Below, in pieces: positions 1 through 11,635 of a stretch of DNA of 64,000 nt. Both the position numbers and the translations under genes were made by a program. The stretch comes from Inonotus obliquus (Eukaryota; Basidiomycota; Agaricomycetes; Hymenochaetales; Hymenochaetaceae): assembly GCA_032164295.1 (NCBI GenBank), contig JAJHTX010000013.1, positions 248,001 to 312,000 on the forward strand, in the 5' to 3' direction. How positions within the stretch are numbered: the first letter of the stretch is position 1; the number at the start of each line of letters is the position of its first letter. The notes below the pieces were generated by a model. The model did not search any database and was not told the origin of the DNA. It saw nothing but the letters and a program-made list of their open reading frames with translations.

Positions 1-887
1 AAGCCCCTCTATCGTCACCTTTTAGTTTAGCCATCCGGGAATTGCGTGGGCAAAAGTATTATTGTGCATTGCGGGAATAGCTCTGTATTGAAGCCGTTTC
101 GCTCCGCTCTCCTATTGTCATTGTCTCCGTCGATAACACCTAGAACTCTCGGAGAACACGAGCCCATTTTATGCAAATAGTTGTGATTCTGCCGCTTTTC
201 GTACTGTTGCCGACGCGTCAAGTTTGTAAAGTTCGGAGTAGTCTCCTAACGCTAACTCATATAGAGGTTGCAGTTGCAGAAGATACCTAGCATGTATACT
301 TCAGTAAGAGTGACTCTCAACGCGCCATTTATCAGAGATTATGGAATGTGTCACGTAATAGCCGACACAGCACCCTGTATGCCCTATCCTATCTTATGGA
401 TTGAAATGCGAAAGACAATTCAGAACATTCTGGACCTGGTTGATCGACAGGCATTCAAGTCGTACTCCGCGTGAAAATATTGAACCGCCTCCAGATTGGT
501 CACCAGATACACTTGAGGTCTCAGAGTCAGAAATATGAGATTTCGACCTGTCAAGGGTCGCGCATTACTTCATTCCACTCATTGTACAATCCAGGACTAT
601 GTAGTGCACGTCTTTTATGTTGCATATTGTTACTGGAGTTGCAAGAATAGCTTCTGAAAACTGATATTTGTAATGTACGGTATATGTACATACTGGTCAA
701 GCAATTGAAAAGGTACAAAATGTGCCAAAATAAAGGATATTCACGGCTAGTATAATGAGCAAGAAGCAAAGGAGAAAATTTGATGATGATAAATAGTCCA
801 ATGATCCAGAATGAAGCGTCAAAGCAAATGAAATTCGTAAAATATGTACACCCGTCTTCTGCAGTCATACAACGTATCAAAGATGTA
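1..887. other. Intergenic, no gene recognised
   Basis: Only short ORFs occur here. A 68-codon plus-strand ORF at 268-474 has no recognisable motif and no clear splice partners. The stretch is the downstream flank of the minus-strand gene ending at 888. I see no repeat, RNA gene or LTR. Confidence 0.5.
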
Positions 888-2599
888 TCAATCATACGCG
901 CTGCACACCCTCTCGAGTTCCTCTGGGTCTATATCCATGTCGTAGTCGATGGAACTATCAGCATCCACTACAGGAGGAGAGCAGCGACTGTCGATAACTT
1001 CAGGCGACTTCTCATCCTTAACTGTCTGACTATTTGAAGATGATAAGGAAGATGAAGAAGCGCGGACAAACCCCACTTGGCTCGTAGATGTACTTTCTCG
1101 CGCAGAGGTCGAAGAACTTGAGGAAGCTGTTGAGTTCGTTCGAGATGGATGTTGATGCTTTGTAGTTCCCGTTACACTGACCCGGTTCGAATTGGAATCG
1201 GAATTCCGGTAGTCCATCTCTGACTTTGGCTTTGCAAATGGTACTTTGAACTTGTCTTGCTTGATGGGTAGGGGTCTATTCTGGCTTGGAGGGAGTGCTT
1301 GACTGTTTGGGAGACGACGCATGCCGAGGACGGGTGGCCCGCTTGGTTTTGGATGTGAATATCCTCCGAGTCGGGGAGCGGGAGCTTGGGGGACTGATGT
1401 GCGTGCCCCTGGAATTGTAGGAGTTGGTGAAGGATCGTTATAAGGGGTGTTATTCCATCCGGAGGAGGAGGATAGGGAACGGGAGAGAGCACGTGAACCT
1501 GTTGGATTGGAAGGGGTTGAGGTACTTGCAGACGTCGCCGTGGTTATCGCTGTAGCATCTTTTTCTTCCCGTTCTTTGGCAGGCTTCTCGGCCCGGGGTT
1601 CATCCAATGCCTCAATCGAGCCAGTGACCGACAAAGGTCGAGGGGTAGAAGTAGCGATGAATGACGAGGGAGTAAAGTACAGTTCTTCTGCGCTTCCTTC
1701 ATCCCTGTTCAAAGTTGATGTGGACCGATCATGTTGGTTCACTGATAGATTCGGGAAGCTGCCATCGTTGGACCAGGCTCTACGAAGTGGTACAAATGAC
1801 GGAGGAGACACGCTTTGAGAGGCTCCAGCAGTCCGATGAGCAACTTCTACCCGCGGAGAATCTTGACCGGACTGATGGCCATGGCAAGTAGATAGCTCCT
1901 CTGTAGCTGTCATCTCTTCTTCGTCCCGGTAGGCATCGGAAATACGTTGCTTGCCTTTCATATCCGTGGGACTCTTATGCTTCTTCGTCACTGAGGAACC
2001 CGATGTAAGACGCGCAGCTTTCTTCTGCTTCCGTCGCTTCTCCTTTAACGCTTCATGCTCTCGTAGCGCGTTTTCATCTACTTTCTTTGATACTATCGGA
2101 AGTAAAGCAAGAAGTTTCTGGATGTCTTTCTCTAGACTCGTGTCCGGGCGCGTCGAAGTGGAAGCTTCTCGCAACGGAGCAGTGCTGGATGCTCGGCGCT
2201 TCAAAGTACGATGTACTCGCGCAGTTCTTTCCATTGCATCCGAAGTTGTAGCAGACGTCAGTGCAGTGGCGAAGGTGCACGAATTGGGAGAGGGTGTCCA
2301 ATTCTTTATTTGACTAATGCGCTGTGCTGAGAGGAGTGTACATTTCATACGCGATTAGCTCGAAGTAGTGACAACTGCAACATCAAACACGTACGTTTTC
2401 GAGGTATGTAGGCATCCTCCATTAGTCTATTAAGAGCCGGGTCTTGTGGCTGCGAGGCTTTCCAGATTACGCGGGTAGTATCGTCTTCGATGTCCTCGTC
2501 TCCGCCGTCCGTTGTCCAGAATGTTGTTGACGCTTCCTCGCCGAAAAAGCTACTTCCCGTAGACGTGTTGTAGCTGAGTTGTCGTCCGTCATCTTGCAT
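888..2599 (-). CDS. Ser-rich protein of unknown function, two exons
   Basis: Two exons are inferred: 2599-2395 and 2326-888, separated by a 68-bp intron (2394-2327). The intron starts GTACGT, ends CAG, contains a CTAAT branch-like site, and the phases fit (205 nt plus 1,439 nt gives about 547 residues). The first 68 residues are acidic with a WTTDGGDEDIEDD stretch. After the junction come a short conserved-looking segment (QRISQIKNW) and a basic coiled-coil-like block around residues 140-175 rich in K/E/R (ALKEKRRKQKKAA). The rest is mostly disordered Ser/Thr/Pro sequence. The C-terminus is acidic and hydrophobic (DYDMDIDPEELERV), like a short interaction peptide. I do not recognise the family. 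A nuclear or chromatin-linked scaffold would fit the basic block and acidic tail, but that is a guess. Confidence 0.6.
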
Positions 2600-3024
2600 G
2601 ATTTACCCAAAATAGTGCAGATGTGAGGAAAAGGTACTGAGCTGATGAAAGGCGCTCAGCCAGACGCGTCCCAAGAACAATGAGCTTTCGGAGTTTCAAA
2701 TCTAAAATGACGATCATTGTGGATTTGATCGTCGATCTTCCACCACTCGGGCTTGGCTCGGTCATTCAATCCCTCACATTTGAATTGTTCAAGAACCCAC
2801 TGCACCCGCGTCCGTCAAACTGAAATTATAGATTGTACATCAAAAATGAGAAAGAAATTCAGAATGTAGTAAGAGTGGTTCAGCTCTCTGACTCTCGGGC
2901 CGACTCGGAGGAGCATCCTTTTTAGAGAGTGTCAGAACTACTACTGCGAGTGCATTCGCCATTAATATTCCACCCTCCATGTTATTCTGCTGATGATGTT
3001 GAAACATTTGCCCCAGTTCTCACT
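2600..3024. other. Intergenic stretch upstream of the gene at 888-2599
   Basis: No ORF with coding character is seen. It holds the presumed promoter of the leftward gene starting at 2599 and runs into the exon-copy relic that begins near 3025. Confidence 0.4.
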
Positions 3025-3210
3025 TGTTAGCTTCAATGCATCCGCAGCATGCTCAGGGGTTCGAGAAAACTCCGAAAGATGTTGATCACCATTGACTAAA
3101 GGATGGAGAGAATAGTTAAAGTAAAAATACTCTATACCTGTCGGAAACTTCATTTTTCAGAAGCATGAAGCGCGGATTTTGAGGACGAGGACACAATGAG
3201 TACGTATATG
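3025..3210 (-). pseudogene. Broken copy of two internal exons of the membrane-protein gene at 3568-7598
   Basis: On the minus strand this stretch closely matches the exon-intron-exon unit at about 6540-6715. Both contain the segment coding LYPRPQDPRFKLLK-like sequence, then a short intron-like spacer, then a DGDQYLSEFSRTFEHAADALKL-like segment (here NGDQHLSEFSRTPEHAADALKL). Shared blocks include GCATGCTGCGGATGCATTG and AGCGCGGAT. In this copy the 5' splice signal after the first exon is altered, the sequence upstream is unrelated, and the reading frame stops soon after the second exon. It lies about 360 bp beyond the stop codon of the parental gene, so it looks like a local partial duplication that has decayed. 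It is too short to code for a functional product. Confidence 0.75.
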
Positions 3211-3567
3211 GAAAGTCACGAGTATCAAGCAGGCTCTGTTCTGTGTTTGCAAACTATTTGTTCGGTAAAGTTGGTAAAGTTGGCAAAGCCAGCTGATGAC
3301 TTCTCGTAACAACGATGAGCGTCCATAACCCTTCACGAGGAATTTCAAATTACTGGAGTCAGGAACTTTCCGCACACGATGCCCGAAGCGAGCGGAGATG
3401 CGGCGAAGGTATAGGCTTCTGAAAGTACCTTGTTTCAAGAGGGGAAGTTTTGCCGCCCTTTCCACGTTACTGAATCAACTGAACGTAGTGTATTTCAAAA
3501 CGAAATACTTTACACAACTAAATTATCTTTAGTTACATAAATTTTATAACAAACGTCTATTCTTGCT

Positions 3568-6500
3568 CTACTGACCCTGTGGGGTACGACGCACTGTCTC
3601 CGGAGCAGTAGCAACAGAATCGTCACTTGAGTCTGAATCTTGGTCATCACGAGATTCAGTCACTTCGTCAATTGTCGACAGTTCGTGCAATGGGGTGCTT
3701 TGAATTTGTGGATGTCTGTCCTCCTGGTTTTCTGGTAATGAGGCGTCGTGACGTTCTGAGTCGCCGAAATTCCGTCCATTTCGCGAACTTTCGTCCCTTG
3801 GAGGTTTAGGTTCTCCGACATGAGCGTCTATAAGCTCGGGGTCTACCAATGTTCCTGCAGTCCTCGAAATTGATGATGATGGACCTGACTCAATCGGATA
3901 TTCATCTGACGCATTTTGCCGATGGCGCTGTTGTAAACTGTCCAGGCTTGGTTGTACGCGTCCGCGAGATGAAACACGAGAATGCCCTTCGTCTCGAGTC
4001 TCTGGAATAGTATTCATCTCCTCGGGTTCTGACGTGAGCTGTTCCGAGTAGATTGATGTGGAGGTTTCCGGTCGAGATGTGGTTGATCGCTCGGTCGTAG
4101 AACGACGCCTTCGAGGCTCGGTTACCTCAGGATCGTTGAAGCGGACCTGGACTGAACCTGTTGAAGTACGCCTACGGGCACTGGAATAAGGACTCCTTGC
4201 AGGATAGTATGCGGACCATCTGCTTTGGGAAGGGACATAATGGGAGACTTCCAACATGGATGGTCGTAGAATGCTCATGCCACTATCCTGTCTCGTTGGC
4301 TCGGAACGGGAATCGCTTCTCTGCGGATACTCGTGGGAGTAACTAATGTAACCTAATAAGCTCTCGTTGAGTGAGATCCCTTGTAAGCAACTCACCTCCT
4401 CCCATCCGAGTATGTGCTAGGCGTTCGTGGACGACTAGGCGCTGCCTGTCCTGGAACGTACCCGGGTGTGAAGGTTGGCCTAGAAAACGGATCCGGTAAG
4501 CTTGTGGGTAGAATGTAAGGTGTGTAAGGGTTCAGTGGGGGGATGAACGGAGTTTGCAATGGCGGCATGTTCGCAGGTTCCGGGGGCGGGGGATAGCCAA
4601 ACTGTGCTGGCACACCAAGACGAGTTTGTGGTCGGTGTGGGATAATGGGTGGTGATGGTGGTCTTGGTATAAAAACAGGCGGCGGAGGTGGTGGAATAAA
4701 CGCCATTGTAGGCTGAACTGGATTATAGGCTGCATAGGCCCCTGCCTGAGCTGACGGCCCTATGCTCGGTTGGGTTCCATAAGCAACGTAGCTACCTGGT
4801 GGAACCACATAGGTCGGAGGGTTGGTCGGAATGACCATCACATTCTCCGAAAAATGAACAGGCACAGGTGCAGGAATTGTCAAGCCAGGTAAGGGCTGAG
4901 GTGGCACAACAGGCCTTAAGCGATAATTATTGTCCGATTCTTCAGAATCAGAATCAGATGATGAGGTGTGTATATCTTCGTATTGGCCAGTGACTTCATC
5001 CCGAGGAAGGAAAAGAGCCGTCTCGTAAGTTTGGGAGTCAACCGGGGGTGGCTGGACAACTATCGGTTCTGCATCAATGCTGTTTGAGAAAGCAGTTAGA
5101 TTCTTTCATGAGGATGAACGCTGTACCTTACCGTTCGTGATCAAACCCGTCAGTATCTCCACCATATTCAGTTGGCGCATATCCCGGGCCAGATGGTACT
5201 GCGTTATCATGAGCAGATCGCTGTTCACCAACAGCACCTCCTGTTTCCGACGGTCGAGGCGGACGATGTGAACCGATCTGAGATTCGCCAGATGGACCGT
5301 ATCGGTACGCGGGAGTTGTAGGATGGGCCCCATAGAGGAAGTTATTCGCGAATCCGTCCCACAACACCTGTGCTTGCGACATTGATGGTATATTAGGGCG
5401 ATCACTTGGTCCGCGTTCAATTTGTGACGGATCTTCGGCACCCATAAACGCCTCACTTATTCTTTGGGGCCAGAGAACCATCCATTCTAGAACAGTCATC
5501 GAAAGGGAAGTCCCTGTCAAATTTTGCCCAGCTACCCCTGCGGCTCGTCGGAAGTGCCATTTCTCGATGGTCAGCCAGACGGCGAGCGCTAATAGGCCAA
5601 TGGTGAAAAATCCCGCGGAAGAGACGGTTACTATGGATGTCGCAATATGCTTTGCAATTGGTTAAAAACCCGAAGCTCGACAAGGAATCTGGCAACTCAC
5701 TTGGCCTGAGGCGAAGACAAACAGGCATAATCCGACAACAAACAGGGCGGCAGCTGCAACCAATGTGATCATTGGCCCCGTGTTGAGACATGCAGTGACC
5801 CAGAACGGCAGATGTGAGTGAGGGTCGCGGCTGCAATCCATGAAGATAAGTGTCAACATTTCATGATCGAATGAGGTAAGAGAACGAAACCGAGACTGAC
5901 ACAACGGATTTGAACCATGTCAAGGCAAGCAAACTGTTGACTGCCGACGCGATGCTGAACGTCAGGGAGGCGAACAAGAACGTGTTCGCGCCAACGTTCA
6001 GCGCACCATCTGGCTGCTCTGCTGACAAGGGCAAGAATATCGCAATCACAGCGGACAGGAAGGTCGCGATGGTCGTCAGATTAAGATAGCGATTTGATTT
6101 GGTTTCCTGTGCCGAAGAGATGACAGGGATACCTAAGGTAATCAATCTGAGTTTCACGATAGACTCAGTAATCGACTCATCCTTACCTTTCTCGCTATAC
6201 TTACTCAGATCCTTGCGGAGGGTCTCTACCGCTTTTGTAAGGAAGTTGTTGAGGAGCGTCTGTACTCGTTTTTTCAATTCCTCAGTCGAGGGAGATGCGT
6301 AGGTACCTACACTTTGAAGTAAGACGCTGTACTTAAGAGAGGATTGAGGACGGATGCATACCCTTTCCGAGAGACGTTCTCATAGCCTCGCTCTATATTA
6401 CCGGGGAACGAGAGACTCAGCGCCTGAGCATCAGTATGAACGTAAATTTACCTTAAACCGCTTTTGTAGGCATGATAGTAGATACATTGTTCCATTCTCA

Positions 6501-7598
6501 TAATAAACGCTCTGATAATCTTTAAAAGCCCTCTCCATGAGCTTCAATGCATCCGCAGCATGCTCAAAGGTTCGAGAAAACTCCGAAAGATACTGATCGC
6601 CATCGGCTAAAGGATAGGAGGAATAGATAAGAACATGATACTTTAAACTTATCGGTTACTCACTTTTCAGAAGCTTGAAGCGCGGATCTTGAGGACGAGG
6701 ATACAACGAGTAAGTATTAAAGCCGAACATCCATTGAAGCGCCTCGAAAGATTTGTATGTTGCATCGATGGCTTGTATTCCAGGACCACACGCGCCAACA
6801 GTCCTCAAAGCATACTGCAAACGTTCCAGCTGGATGATAGTCATATTAATATACATTCGATGTCATATGAGTGACAACGGTACCTCGCTCAGCAAATCGT
6901 TCGTTTTCCTGAGGAAGACATCAGTCTGGATGCATAATCGCATAATAGTAGTGTTCCTACCAGTAGAAATTCACGTAATCCTCAGGGCCGGGAAGAACAA
7001 ATGGTGCTGGATGAAAGTTAGAGCCAAGATCCTATCAAGAAGGTACTCTACGAACCTCGCGGTGAGGGAGTCATGACTGGCATTGCTGCTGGTGTTTGGA
7101 TGTGTGCTGGGCTGGGCTCGTGTTTGGGCCTGGATCCCATCCAATCGTTGTACGGATCGGATGGAGGTGATTGCGGGTTGATGAGGACTGTGCCATCTTG
7201 ACAAGCCATTAGTTTGGTGGTTGCAAGGCACCGTAAAAATAGAGATTCTGCTTACAAGTAGATGGAGGGGGACCTGGGAAATACTGCGGTGTCGTAGTAG
7301 GATAAGGCGGGGCAGCAGGATAAGATGCAGCAGAAGGATAAGATACCACAGGATGAGCCTCGGCCGGTTGCGGTGGAAGAGGCGCGAAACGGGGCGTCGC
7401 AGAATAAACAGATGGATGGTGTTCTGCCTCTTCCTCTTGAACGGAACCAGAACGACCGGGGACCAAGCTAAACCGACGCGTCTTTCCGCGTGCCCCAAGT
7501 CTGCTCCTACTCTGGCGCACCTCCACTGTCGAACTTGAACGTCTTTTTGCACGCGTCTTCGTCATCACAATAATCGCGCCGCCGTCGTGAGAGTTCAA
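3568..7598 (-). CDS. Multi-exon four-helix membrane protein with Pro-rich cytosolic tail, family unknown
   Basis: About ten small exons were joined by phase. 7598-7260 codes a basic and then Pro/Tyr-rich N-terminus. Short exons between 7203 and 6480 follow, including GPEDYVNFYW, LERLQYALRTVGACG and SLYPRPQDPRF segments. A large exon at about 6300-5900 has an amphipathic stretch (STEELKKRVQTLLNNFL) and two hydrophobic helices. An exon near 5830-5700 gives a third helix. One at about 5665-5128 gives a fourth helix, the sequence VLEWMVLWPQRISEAF, then disordered sequence. 5090-4410 is strongly Pro-rich (runs such as PPPPPPVFIP). The last exon, 4346-3568, is Ser/Glu/Arg-rich. The junction near 6470-6300 is unresolved, because a possibly coding segment there (NIERGYENVSRKGYASVLNP) is in another frame. 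The two N-terminal exons could belong to a separate gene. Function is unknown; the topology suggests a membrane-anchored scaffold. Confidence 0.55.
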
Positions 7599-7599
7599 C

Positions 7600-8580
7600 T
7601 TCGGTATTCAAAGTCGCGTCCCCTGGCTGGAACCAAGTAGACGCGTGGACAGGAAGAAATCAGGTTGATCGTCCTACTTTTATATTGCAGCGTTCATGTA
7701 GATCAAATTTGATGGACGATATTCGGAGTCTTGATGCATCGTGTTTATCAAACTACTTTCAACTACTGACTTTGCTGAATAAGGCATAGGCGATGAGTTC
7801 ATTGGTTGCTGATGAGATAGACGCCTAGGGCATGGGAGTCAGTCCGCGTCTATCAAAATTCAGGAGAGATAATCAGACCTGTTTTGGCTCTGAGTATTCT
7901 TGACGGAATAGACGAGAGTCCGCTCAAGTCCGCTCAGCACTGTGTCTTACGTAAACTCCAATGCTCTGTCTCACGTGACATCGTAACCTATCATTCTTAC
8001 ATAATAAAATGGATCAGTATAGTACAGGCTGTTCACCTTAAATAAAAGATTTCATGTATGTCGTATGGAAGAATAAGAGGTAAGTCTGTGGGCGAAAAAC
8101 TGATAAAAATTACTGTAAAAGTGAAGAAGATGCGAGAACTTGACTTTCATAATCTTGTTGAATCTCCGACAAACTCATAGCTCACATTTTCTCTTCTTGT
8201 GCTCGTGTCAGATGCAAAGAATTAGCAGACAAGCATCAGATAGAACACGGAGGGGCGTTCGCAGTTCTACCGTTTTGATACGTACAGTCTATGGATTGGA
8301 GATTATGGAGCGGCACGGGTGAATATATGCGCTGACCAATCTCTTGAGCTGCCGCTCGCGTCTCTCATTTTTCGGTGATTCATTCCAGAACGAGGTATAG
8401 TGTTTTGATTGAGAGTGCAATTGAGGAAGTGTATCTACAAGAATTGGCTATTACGATATTCTCTTTCTCTAGAGAATGCGCACAAAAAGCAAGAGTTCGT
8501 TCGGCCCAAGGAGACTTCATTGCTCTTTAGATAGTCGGCATAGATGACTCTTTCGCACCATCGTATACGCTATCATCGAC
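7600..8580. other. Intergenic, no gene recognised
   Basis: No ORF with coding character or conserved motif is seen; a 60-codon plus-strand ORF at 8140-8322 has no family features. The left part probably holds the promoter of the membrane-protein gene starting at 7598. The right part holds the 3' region of the BTB gene. CACGTGACA near 7970 is a possible E-box-like site. Confidence 0.45.
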
Positions 8581-8581
8581 G

Positions 8582-9952
8582 TCAAGGGGGATCTGTGTAA
8601 TCATCCGTCAATATCCTAGCAATAACAGCAGGCAGTCGATAAAATACCTCGTAAATTCTCGCAGGGATCTCCTTAGCAAGCATCGGCATGATAGAGCACC
8701 ATTTCCAATGTACTACGCCCGCGCATGCATGACAATTATGGGCTTCGCGGAATATGGGAACAACGAAGTTCTCGAAGAAAATGTATGGGTCTAACGGGGC
8801 GCGGTGGAGTCTTTCGAGAGCCTTGGTAGTGTAGAGTTGCCACCAACGCGCTGCACCGACACGAACCAGGCCGAGACTCCCGTTCTTATTCCCACCTTCT
8901 CCGGGAGGATCGATGCTTGAGCAGTGAGAGCACCCAACGAAGGTTGCATAGACATCCGGCAGACCAACTGGATACTTGTCGGGTTCGCTCAGTCTGAATA
9001 GATCAACACATGCACGAACTGCGCGTTTGTGAAACTCCGCAAAGCGCTCAATGTCAACCTTTCTGATTCCTTCAGTTTCGAGCCCCGCGGTTGGAGAGAA
9101 AGCGTTTGGCAGATACGTGTTTGGGATGCAGAGAGCGTTTTGCGCTGCTTTGAGCTTTCCACCGTAATTGATCTTAAGTCGACATGCAGCAGCGTACGTG
9201 CGTAGTGCCGCAAGTCCTGGTTCCGGGAAGGACCTGATATAAACGAGTTTATCAACTATACCAAGAATCTCCTGACAGACATATGTCATTTCTAAGACCC
9301 GTGCTAGATCAAAAATGGGTCCAAGGAGTCTATAAGGCAGATCAGTTAGAAGATTGGTAACTGGTTCCTTAAAGACGGGAGATGGTATAGGGTAGAGGAG
9401 ACGGAGTAGTCCATCAAGAACCGAGCAGCTTGCGTCAATCTCAAAAGATACACCAGCAAATTCCCATGTTCTTTCAGCGTCAGGGGGCGGAGGCATTTTG
9501 TCTTCGGCAATCTTTGAATACTCTTCTGAAGAGAGTATGGCATTCTTGAAGTAAGGAGATGCGAGCAGTAGTATGCTCCGCGAGACGAGGAATTCGACGT
9601 TGTCTTCACTAACAAGCATGACTGTGTCTGCTGGATTGTCCGAGTTGTTGAAGGGCGCCCTAGCGACGAGTCTGGTGGGTTCGAGATCCAACTCCAGGCC
9701 GCTGTCGGTGTCAGCAGGAGTTTGTTCTTTCGTCGTCCTCCCATCACCCACATCCGAAAGTGGTGGTGTGAGTGTGTCAACCTTTGCTCTACGCTTCCTC
9801 ATTGACCTTCGATCCTTTTTGCCCATAATGCCTTCAGCAAATAGGGCGAATAGAGACGCGATAGTGAAGTGGGGAGGAATGGCTGTAATTGATTGTGCGG
9901 TGAGATGCGCGGAGAGCGATGCTGGTAGTAGCTGGCAAGAGGGGGCAGCCAA
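8582..9952 (-). CDS. BTB/POZ-domain protein
   Basis: Single open exon of up to 456 codons. The BTB core starts around residue 105 with ADTVMLVSEDNVEFLVSRS and continues SILLLASPYFKNAIL, the usual pattern in which the first strand is followed by a 'hold residues X, place Y outside' helix. A helical region with LLRLLYP and DLARVLEMTYV follows, as in other Agaricomycete BTB proteins that lack kelch or MATH domains. The C-terminal third is Cys/His-rich (CSHCSS, HNCHACAG, WKWCS), possibly metal-binding. The start is uncertain: the first Met at 9952 gives a hydrophobic lead. The Met at 9826 (MGKKDRRSMRKRR) gives a basic start more like family members and is my preference. Such proteins usually act in dimeric adaptor or cullin-3 complexes, but a partner cannot be deduced here. 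Confidence 0.8.
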   Translation of the reverse strand: MAAPSCQLLPASLSAHLTAQSITAIPPHFTIASLFALFAEGIMGKKDRRSMRKRRAKVDTLTPPLSDVGDGRTTKEQTPADTDSGLELDLEPTRLVARAPFNNSDNPADTVMLVSEDNVEFLVSRSILLLASPYFKNAILSSEEYSKIAEDKMPPPPDAERTWEFAGVSFEIDASCSVLDGLLRLLYPIPSPVFKEPVTNLLTDLPYRLLGPIFDLARVLEMTYVCQEILGIVDKLVYIRSFPEPGLAALRTYAAACRLKINYGGKLKAAQNALCIPNTYLPNAFSPTAGLETEGIRKVDIERFAEFHKRAVRACVDLFRLSEPDKYPVGLPDVYATFVGCSHCSSIDPPGEGGNKNGSLGLVRVGAARWWQLYTTKALERLHRAPLDPYIFFENFVVPIFREAHNCHACAGVVHWKWCSIMPMLAKEIPARIYEVFYRLPAVIARILTDDYTDPP

Positions 9953-10346
9953 AGTTCCCGCCAGAAAGGTGAATATAAAGAGAACAAGAGTACTTGTGGC
10001 CTATATCTTTCATTTTGGATAGATTTGATGGCTAGCCGCAAGCGTCATTCAAGCCACGAATCTTGAAGGCCTTATCGCCTCATAAATTCCCGACTCGAAA
10101 CAAAGAACCACCGCATACTTGTGCATACTCAAAAGACGAAGGAGAGCCTGTACAGCCGGGGGGCTCTGATGTGAGAATGGCGATGGAATCATCACAGCCT
10201 GGATCGAGCCACGATGACACGACGCACGTGAAACGACCCATAGCCCAAGTTGCTTACGTACAAGTAACACACTTAGTGATCACCACCGACTTTCCTCCTC
10301 AAAGACGAGCCTCTCGTCGAACAAAAGCCTATTAGATTATTCAATT
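9953..10346. promoter_or_regulatory. Shared divergent promoter region of the BTB gene and UBC13
   Basis: The BTB gene runs left and UBC13 runs right from this gap of about 400 bp, or about 520 bp if the BTB start is at 9826. No other coding sequence is evident. CACGTG occurs inside ACGCACGTGAAACG near 10225, a plausible bHLH-type site. No clear TATA box is visible. Confidence 0.35.
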
Positions 10347-11635
10347 ATGGCTCTTCCGAAGGTGCGTGGATGCCACATCTGCGGGATGAAGGGTGGTATT
10401 GACGAAAGGAAATGCGTGATCTTCTAGAGAATCATCAAGGTGAGCATATACACACCTTGACTCATGCTTGTCGCTCGCATGTAGGACTCGTTGCCTCACG
10501 TATCGAGCACGGTAGCTTGCTTGGATGACATACTGATGAAATGATCTTGTATTTGTCCCGATTCCTCTATCGTTCGTTCTATGACTCGGTGGTCACGCTT
10601 GGGTTGATGGATCGTTGGAATGGTGGTCGTGCGACCGTGATGAAAATGGACGACGTATGGCATCTGTGTATCCCTTTCTCGACAATCTGGGAACACTTTG
10701 CTGTGGCCGCGCTATGGTGCATATCTCGCTCGTTGAATTTCGTCGTCCGTGCCTTCCGCCACACTTGCGCGGCGATATCGCGATATCATGCAATGTTGCT
10801 GACTTATCGGGTCACTTTATTTGCGGATGATCGTACCCGCTCGAACTGCACTGATACCGCCGCTTTGTATGCGCGATGGAAATGATAGGAAACCGAACGT
10901 TTGCAGAGTGATCCGGCCCCAGGTATCACCGCCGCGCCGCACGACGATAATCTTCGTTACTTTGATGTCACTATCCAAGGGCCGGAGGGGAGTCCGTTCG
11001 AAGGTGAGTATTTCTTGAACCCTTCCTCTCTCAGTATAATCTTACTATATGTACTCCGCGGATTCAATTCTGCTACGACTCCGTGCGTTCTAGGTGGAGT
11101 GTTCAAACTTGAGCTTTTCCTGCCAGAAGAGTATCCTATGGCGCCGCCGAAGGTGCGCTTCCTAACGAAGATATATCACCCTAATATTGGTATGAGCGGT
11201 CATCATGCCTCACCTTTCCAACTACCCAGTTCGCTGTGTAATGCTGAGCGGCAATTGATTGTTTCACAGATAAACTTGGGCGAATTTGTCTGGATATATT
11301 GAAAGGTAGCGATTTTGTCTTCTACATTAATTAGTGCCGCGCATTATCATTAACCCCCTGCCCATTGGCGCCAAATAGACAAGTGGTCTCCAGCATTACA
11401 AATCCGAACGGTGCTGCTTTCAGTGCAGGCTCTCCTGAGCGCGCCAAACCCGGATGACCCACTTGCAACGGACGTCGCGAAACACTATAAGGTCCGTTTG
11501 CACCGGTTTCTAGTTTTCAGACTGTTCTCTGAATAGATTTATCCGTTCTTTCACCGCACCTTCGCGGTACAGGAGGACCCTGCAGGTGCGAAAGAGACGA
11601 GTCGACAGTGGACTCTTGAACATGCGGTACAGTGA
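10347..11635 (+). CDS. UBC13: Ubiquitin-conjugating enzyme E2, UBC13/UBE2N type
   Basis: Seven exons give a 149-residue protein, the family's usual size: 10347-10361, 10428-10439, 10889-11003, 11094-11189, 11270-11305, 11379-11491 and 11573-11635. The sum is 450 nt with all phases consistent. The N-terminus [18 protein letters not shown] and the core [37 protein letters not shown] and [17 protein letters not shown] are diagnostic. The Cys in GRICLD is the active-site cysteine, and HPN supplies the catalytic asparagine. UBC13 pairs with a UEV partner (MMS2) to build K63-linked ubiquitin chains in error-free post-replication repair and signalling. Exon 2 is only 12 nt (RIIK), and the intron after it is 449 bp, far longer than the other introns (about 65-90 bp). 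The next gene downstream codes a RING-H2 protein on the same strand. Confidence 0.95.

Noticed and set aside
10541..10885. 114-codon plus-strand ORF inside UBC13 intron 2
   Set aside because: It lies wholly in an intron whose flanking exons splice exactly in phase. The sequence has no motif and overlapping ORFs in other frames, as expected by chance.
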